DNA from: JAIRNF01 sp031551125
Lineage (GTDB): Bacteria > Bacteroidota > Bacteroidia > Bacteroidales > UBA932
NCBI GenBank assembly: GCA_031551125.1
Contig: JAVBOB010000013.1
Span: 124,001-188,000, forward strand
Length of the DNA stretch: 64,000 bases
Reading direction: 5' to 3'
Shown one piece after another: positions 60,480 through 64,000 of this stretch. Position 1 is the first letter of the stretch; each line of letters opens with the position of its first letter. A program made the translations under genes and the position numbers. Below the pieces are notes generated by a model that was not told the DNA's origin, did not search any database, and saw nothing but the letters and a program-made list of their open reading frames with translations.

Positions 60480-61439
60480 ATGAACAGCTATCAAGCTAAC
60501 ATACTAAACGGCTTTGAGCAGTTAACCATCAACATGCCTAACGACTATGAGGGCAAGGTGGTTTGTACGCTTGTTCGTAAGCTGAATAGCCAACCTACAG
60601 AGAAAGCCGTTCTTTATATTCATGGATTCCTCGATTACTTTTTTCAGGAAGAGATGGCAAAGAAATTTATAGAACAAGGCTACAATTTTTATGCGGTTGA
60701 CTTACGCAAATGCGGTCGTTCCATTCTTCCCAACCAAAAACCGTACAACATTCGTAAGATAGACGAATACTTTGCAGACCTTGATGCTGCAATTGCACAG
60801 ATTAAAGCAGAAGGCAACAAGCAGCTGGTAATTCTTGCCCACTCAACCGGAGGATTAGCGGCATCGCTATATCTTGATAAGTACAAAAATACTTGCGAAG
60901 CATTGGTGCTGAACAGTCCGTTTTTAGAGATGAACAAGGGGTGGATGCTTCGTAACATTGGTATTCCTTTTGTTACTCTTTTTGCCAAGCTGTTTCCTAA
61001 CCTTGCAATAACCTCCCAGTTTTCATCTTTTTATGGAGAAAGCATACATAAATCCGCAAAGGGTGAGTGGAGTTACAATCTAGAATGGAAACCCATTGCA
61101 GCAAAAATGGTTACGCTCAGCTGGCTTAAAGGCATACATCAAGCACACAAAGCAATTAAACGAGGGATAGATATTCAATGCCCCATCTTAGTGCTTAGCT
61201 CCGATAAATCAATGAAAGGGCATGAGTGGACAAACGCTTTCCATAATGCCGATTTAGTGCTAAGCGTAGATCAAATTCAACATTATGCTGATAAGCTAGG
61301 CCAAAACGTTACCAAACAAAAAATTGAAGGCGGAAAGCATGACCTCGTTTTATCGGAGAAACCTGTTAGAGAAAAAGTTTATGAAACAATTTTTAGCTGG
61401 CTTAATAAAATAAATCTGTCTAACATTAATAAGTCATAA
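60480..61439 (+). CDS. Alpha/beta hydrolase (serine aminopeptidase S33 / monoacylglycerol lipase-like)
   Basis: 319 residues. YIHGFLDYF (about 48-56; oxyanion region), AHSTGG (about 120-125; nucleophile Ser in HSTGG), and EGGKHDLVLS (about 281-290; catalytic His). The pattern resembles cytoplasmic lysophospholipase or monoglyceride lipases. Translationally coupled with rluD, zero intergenic bases. Substrate unknown. Confidence 0.87.
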   Translation: MNSYQANILNGFEQLTINMPNDYEGKVVCTLVRKLNSQPTEKAVLYIHGFLDYFFQEEMAKKFIEQGYNFYAVDLRKCGRSILPNQKPYNIRKIDEYFADLDAAIAQIKAEGNKQLVILAHSTGGLAASLYLDKYKNTCEALVLNSPFLEMNKGWMLRNIGIPFVTLFAKLFPNLAITSQFSSFYGESIHKSAKGEWSYNLEWKPIAAKMVTLSWLKGIHQAHKAIKRGIDIQCPILVLSSDKSMKGHEWTNAFHNADLVLSVDQIQHYADKLGQNVTKQKIEGGKHDLVLSEKPVREKVYETIFSWLNKINLSNINKS

Positions 61440-61515
61440 AACATTCATTTATAATAAGTATTTTTACTCTGCTTTTCATACCTTGCAAATCATAAGTAAC
61501 TAGATATTTCGAACA

Positions 61516-62172
61516 ATGCTAGACATAAAATTATTCGTATTTAACGAGATACAGGAAAATACCATAATCCTATCAGACGAGACAAAAGAATGCATCATTA
61601 TTGATGCAGGCTGTAATAACGAGGCTGAACAGCTGAGGTTATCGAACTACATAGCGGAGAATAATCTTAAGCCCGTTATGCTATTTAATACACATGGTCA
61701 TTTCGATCATGTTATGGGCAATGCTTACGTTAGCCGTAAATACGGATTGTCGCCGTTAATGCATCGGGGCGATTTGAATAAAATAGAAAGAGCCGCTTCT
61801 CATGTTGCTGCTTTTGGTTTGCAGATGGAGAATCCTCCTGTTCCCAAACAATTCTTGGAAGACGGACAAATCTTAAAGTTTGGCAATACCGAGCTTAAAG
61901 TGATTCATACACCGGGACATTCTGAAGGCGGTGTCTGCTTCTACTTTGAAAAAGAAAAGCTGCTTGTTGCAGGCGATACGCTATTCAACGGTAGCATTGG
62001 CCGTACCGATCTTCCTGGTGGCGATTACGATGAACTGATGCATAGCATACACACTAAGCTGCTAATCTTGCCCGGCGATACCGAAGTTATCTGTGGTCAC
62101 GGACCCGTTACTTCCATAGCTCGTGAGGCAATGACTAACCCATTTCTTACAGACGATACTCAATATATTTAA
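61516..62172 (+). CDS. MBL-fold hydrolase (glyoxalase II-like)
   Basis: 218 residues. THGHFDHVMGN (about 60-70; HxHxDH metal motif), TPGHSEGGVCFYF (about 135-147), VAGDTLFNGSIGRTDLPGG (about 154-172) and ICGHGPVTS (about 195-203). Close to the YcbL/glyoxalase II branch, which opens thioesters such as S-lactoylglutathione; Bacteroidota often lack glutathione, so the true substrate is open. Confidence 0.9.
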   Translation: MLDIKLFVFNEIQENTIILSDETKECIIIDAGCNNEAEQLRLSNYIAENNLKPVMLFNTHGHFDHVMGNAYVSRKYGLSPLMHRGDLNKIERAASHVAAFGLQMENPPVPKQFLEDGQILKFGNTELKVIHTPGHSEGGVCFYFEKEKLLVAGDTLFNGSIGRTDLPGGDYDELMHSIHTKLLILPGDTEVICGHGPVTSIAREAMTNPFLTDDTQYI

Positions 62173-62195
62173 CCTATAATATCATTCCTTATATT

Positions 62196-63134
62196 ATGAA
62201 TAAGCTATCTTATCTAATCCTTTCGCTAACTGTATTGATCAGCTTAACGGTGTGTGCCTCTCGTCCCGATGATGGAGGCGATGAATCTGAAAAGAATAAA
62301 GATAAAAATATTGAACTAGTAGCAAATCAAAACATAGTGGCATTACCTGCTCCGGAAAAAGCCTCTTTTGCAGACGAAGAAATGCCATTAGAATATTTCG
62401 ATGTTAACGAATTTCTCTCGCGAGAGCTAACCTCTATCTCATACGGACATGGTTTAATGGTACAAACTATACGTTTGGCAAATCGCTATTTTCCAATAAT
62501 AGAGCCGATATTGAAAGAACAAGGTGTGCCCGATGATTTTAAGTATTTATGTGTAGCAGAAAGTAACCTGCAAAATGTAATCTCGCCCGCACGTGCAGTT
62601 GGTTACTGGCAGATATTAGAAGGTACAGCCAAAGAATTCGGGCTTGAAATAAATAACGAAGTTGATGAGCGCTACCATATCGAGAAATCGACTGTTGCCG
62701 CTTGTAAGTATTTTAAAAGAGCATATGCCAAGTATAACAACTGGACACTAGCTGCTGCATCATACAATGTAGGCATGGCACATATCGATGGACAAATTAA
62801 ACGCCAGAAAACCGAGAACTACTACGATATGTCGCTCAACGTAGAAACATCACGTTATGTTTACCGTGCAGTTGCCTACAAAGAGATTATGACTAAGCCC
62901 CACTTATATGGTTTCAATGTTGCCGAAAAAGACCTTTACAAACCTTTAGAATATAAAGAGGTGGAAGTAAAAACCGGCATTACCTGTATTGCCGATTTTG
63001 CTGAAAAACACAGCACTAACTACAAAATGATAAAGATATTCAACCCTTGGCTGCGTGACGTAGTATTAACCAATGCTGCTAAGAAAACATACGTAGTTAA
63101 AATTCCGAAAGAAGGATTTAGAGAAGGGAAATAA
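62196..63134 (+). CDS. Lytic transglycosylase (MltD-like) with C-terminal LysM-like domain
   Basis: 312 residues with an N-terminal signal peptide (about 1-21). The SLT domain has FKYLCVAESNLQN (catalytic Glu in AES, about 118), SPARAVGYWQILEGTAKEFG (about 128-147) and AAASYNVGMAHID (about 188-200). The usual GxWQFM reads GYWQIL. The C-terminal 60 residues (ITCIADFAEKH...NPWLRDVVLT...YVVKIP) resemble a LysM fold. It cleaves peptidoglycan glycan strands in the periplasm. Confidence 0.88.
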   Translation: MNKLSYLILSLTVLISLTVCASRPDDGGDESEKNKDKNIELVANQNIVALPAPEKASFADEEMPLEYFDVNEFLSRELTSISYGHGLMVQTIRLANRYFPIIEPILKEQGVPDDFKYLCVAESNLQNVISPARAVGYWQILEGTAKEFGLEINNEVDERYHIEKSTVAACKYFKRAYAKYNNWTLAAASYNVGMAHIDGQIKRQKTENYYDMSLNVETSRYVYRAVAYKEIMTKPHLYGFNVAEKDLYKPLEYKEVEVKTGITCIADFAEKHSTNYKMIKIFNPWLRDVVLTNAAKKTYVVKIPKEGFREGK

Positions 63135-63168
63135 TAGAAATAGAAATGCGTATTGCAACAAAAACCTC

Positions 63169-63326
63169 GTCATTTCGAACGCAGTGAGAAATCTCCTGAA
63201 AAGCAACAGTGCATTAAATTAGACAGCAGCCCATTACCCCTAAATCCCCTAAAGGGGACTTTTACAATATGCACCAGCCAACGATTTGCAACTATTGAGG
63301 AGATTTCTCACTGCGTTCGAAATGAC
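63169..63326. repeat. GTCATTTCGAACGCAGTGAG-type perfect inverted repeat with half a C/T-rich element inside
   Basis: Perfect 29-bp arms (63169-63197 and 63298-63326), typified by TTTCGAACGCAGTGAGAAAT. The interior contains one arm of a C/T-rich element (TTACCCCTAAATCCCC, 63234-63258) whose partner arm is missing; a lone TTACCCCTAAA lies just outside at 63333. Confidence 0.9.
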
Positions 63327-63562
63327 TACATGTTACCCCTAAACTAGAACTACCATTTATAACACTTTTAAAATACACCATTTATTTCTCCTATCAGAAT
63401 AAAATTTCACATTAAGAATATTCTCCATATTTACCCCAATAGAGTACAAAACACAGCTGTTTACTTTCAAATTAAAAGCGAATTGCAAAATTATCCCTCA
63501 ATCTATTTATTTTCGCTCTGACAGTCAAGCATGTTCCAATCTTAAATTTTCTTTCAATCCTG

Positions 63563-63591
63563 TTGATATTCGAAAATCATTTTTACATTTG
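63563..63591 (+). promoter_or_regulatory. Promoter of the arginine leader transcript
   Basis: TTG at 63563-63565 and TACATTTG at 63584-63591, spacer 18 nt. The predicted start site (about 63598) lies within a few bases of the leader peptide ATG at 63601. Confidence 0.75.
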
Positions 63592-63600
63592 CACCGAATT

Positions 63601-63687
63601 ATGAATGTGAATACAACATACCAACCCCATGGTCTGACGTTAACCAACGTTAGAAATATTCGCGTGCGACGATTCTCACGACCCTAG
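63601..63687 (+). CDS. Arginine-rich leader peptide (attenuator)
   Basis: A 28-codon frame beginning at ATG 63601 and ending at TAG 63685-63687. The last third reads RNIRVRRFSRP: five arginine codons (AGA, CGC, CGA, CGA, CGA at 63652, 63661, 63667, 63670 and 63679) in ten codons. This is the layout of transcription-attenuation leader peptides, where ribosome stalling on scarce charged tRNA switches downstream RNA folding. The downstream gene is a GNAT acetyltransferase, consistent with the first step of arginine synthesis. No protein function is expected for the peptide itself. Confidence 0.75.
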   Translation: MNVNTTYQPHGLTLTNVRNIRVRRFSRP

Positions 63688-63732
63688 CGGTCTATACTCT
63701 TCTATTGCGGAGCTACGGTCTCTGCGCTTTTA
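63680..63732 (+). promoter_or_regulatory. Candidate attenuator hairpins after the arginine leader peptide
   Basis: Hairpin one GACC-CTAGC-GGTC (63680-63692) overlaps the leader stop codon. Hairpin two GCGGAG...CTCTGC (63707-63725) is followed by GCTTTT, a terminator-like end. AGCG (63686-63689) can also pair with CGCT (63725-63728), giving an alternative fold. Folding was done by eye; energies unknown. Confidence 0.5.
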
Positions 63733-63803
63733 AACGACTTTATAGTACCAATGAATTACGGCTCTGAAAAGAGAGTTTGTTCAATCATTTAATTTTTTCC
63801 GAA

Positions 63804-64000
63804 ATGACAATAAGAGTTGCCTCGGAGCAAGATGTAAAGTACGCCGAGGATATCTGCCAGCTGATTTACGAATCGGCTCTACAGCGCGGAACGGGTATTG
63901 CAAAACGCAGCGCGGAGTATATCGCTTCCAAGCTTCGCCAAGGAAAAGCGGTTGTAGCTTTGGATGGCGACAAGTTGATTGGCTTCAGCTATATCGAGTC
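63804..64000 (+). CDS. GNAT family N-acetyltransferase, N-terminal part (runs off window)
   Basis: 66 codons are visible: TIRVASEQDVKYAEDICQLI (about 2-21), then YESALQRGTGIAKRSAEYIA and VVALDGDKLIGFSYIES, the beta-strand preceding the acetyl-CoA loop. In several Bacteroidota, a GNAT gene of this kind heads the arginine operon (before argG, argC), where it may make N-acetyl- or N-succinyl-glutamate. The arginine-rich leader upstream supports that; the identification as ArgA-like is inference because the operon lies outside the window. Confidence 0.7.
   Translation, partial: MTIRVASEQDVKYAEDICQLIYESALQRGTGIAKRSAEYIASKLRQGKAVVALDGDKLIGFSYIE

Overview
The window is a contiguous piece of a Bacteroidota chromosome, most likely order Bacteroidales. 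The evidence is: Bacteroidota-type promoters (TTTG, then TAnnTTTG about 18-21 nt later) upstream of many genes; surface-lipoprotein signals; a PorE-like protein plus a cargo protein with a type IX secretion (T9SS) sorting domain; a BtuB/BtuG vitamin B12 pair; a serine palmitoyltransferase-like enzyme; a second, degenerate EF-G; and a TolC/adaptor/MacB-like efflux set. Genus cannot be decided from the sequence alone. Almost all of it is ordinary core genome; no prophage, intact insertion sequence or CRISPR array was seen.

Layout. 1-9 kb (+ strand): end of a membrane protein, rdgB, small membrane proteins, recO, sufS-sufE-DUF59 (Fe-S assembly), folK, DUF2461, a membrane phosphoesterase and arfB. 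9-12.4 kb: a cobalamin riboswitch controlling btuB and a BtuG-like surface lipoprotein. 12.5-18.4 kb: porE, purM, an MntA/HepT toxin-antitoxin pair and an acyl-CoA ligase. 18.9-25.5 kb: dipeptidyl peptidase IV, aquaporin, DUF2007, an unknown exported protein, CvpA and a BaiN-type flavoprotein. 25.9-34.3 kb (- strand): HTH protein, S9 peptidase, tsaB, adaptor plus TolC, and a GNAT-like protein. 34.9-40.9 kb (-): sphingolipid-type SPT, EF-G paralogue, YycJ-like hydrolase, DUF721 and recF. 41-47 kb (-): TlpA, TolC, MacB-like permease and adaptor, read as one operon. 47-49.8 kb: tRNA-His followed by an AT-rich patch with a frameshifted ClpP-like (SDH_sah) gene and a degenerate HldE-like nucleotidyltransferase. 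49.8-55 kb (-): LPG-synthase-TM protein, panD, panC, pfkA, a creatininase-family protein and a deoxynucleoside kinase. 55.2-64 kb (+): GNAT, DJ-1/PfpI, PASTA protein, T9SS cargo, rluD, hydrolases and a lytic transglycosylase; the window ends in an operon that opens with an arginine-rich leader peptide in front of a GNAT acetyltransferase.

The most striking non-genic property is the intergenic DNA. At least six families of short inverted-repeat elements fill most gaps, and they are nested inside one another: a C/T-rich family sits inside a family bounded by AAGTTGC-type terminal inverted repeats, and a CACATAG-type family sits inside the C/T-rich family. A further family is a four-module palindromic element of about 160 bp present three times. 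Gene-level points of most interest are the probable arginine attenuator at 63.6 kb, the riboswitch-BtuB-BtuG unit, the EF-G paralogue that lacks the catalytic histidine, and the SPT/GNAT pair as a candidate ceramide-synthesis locus.
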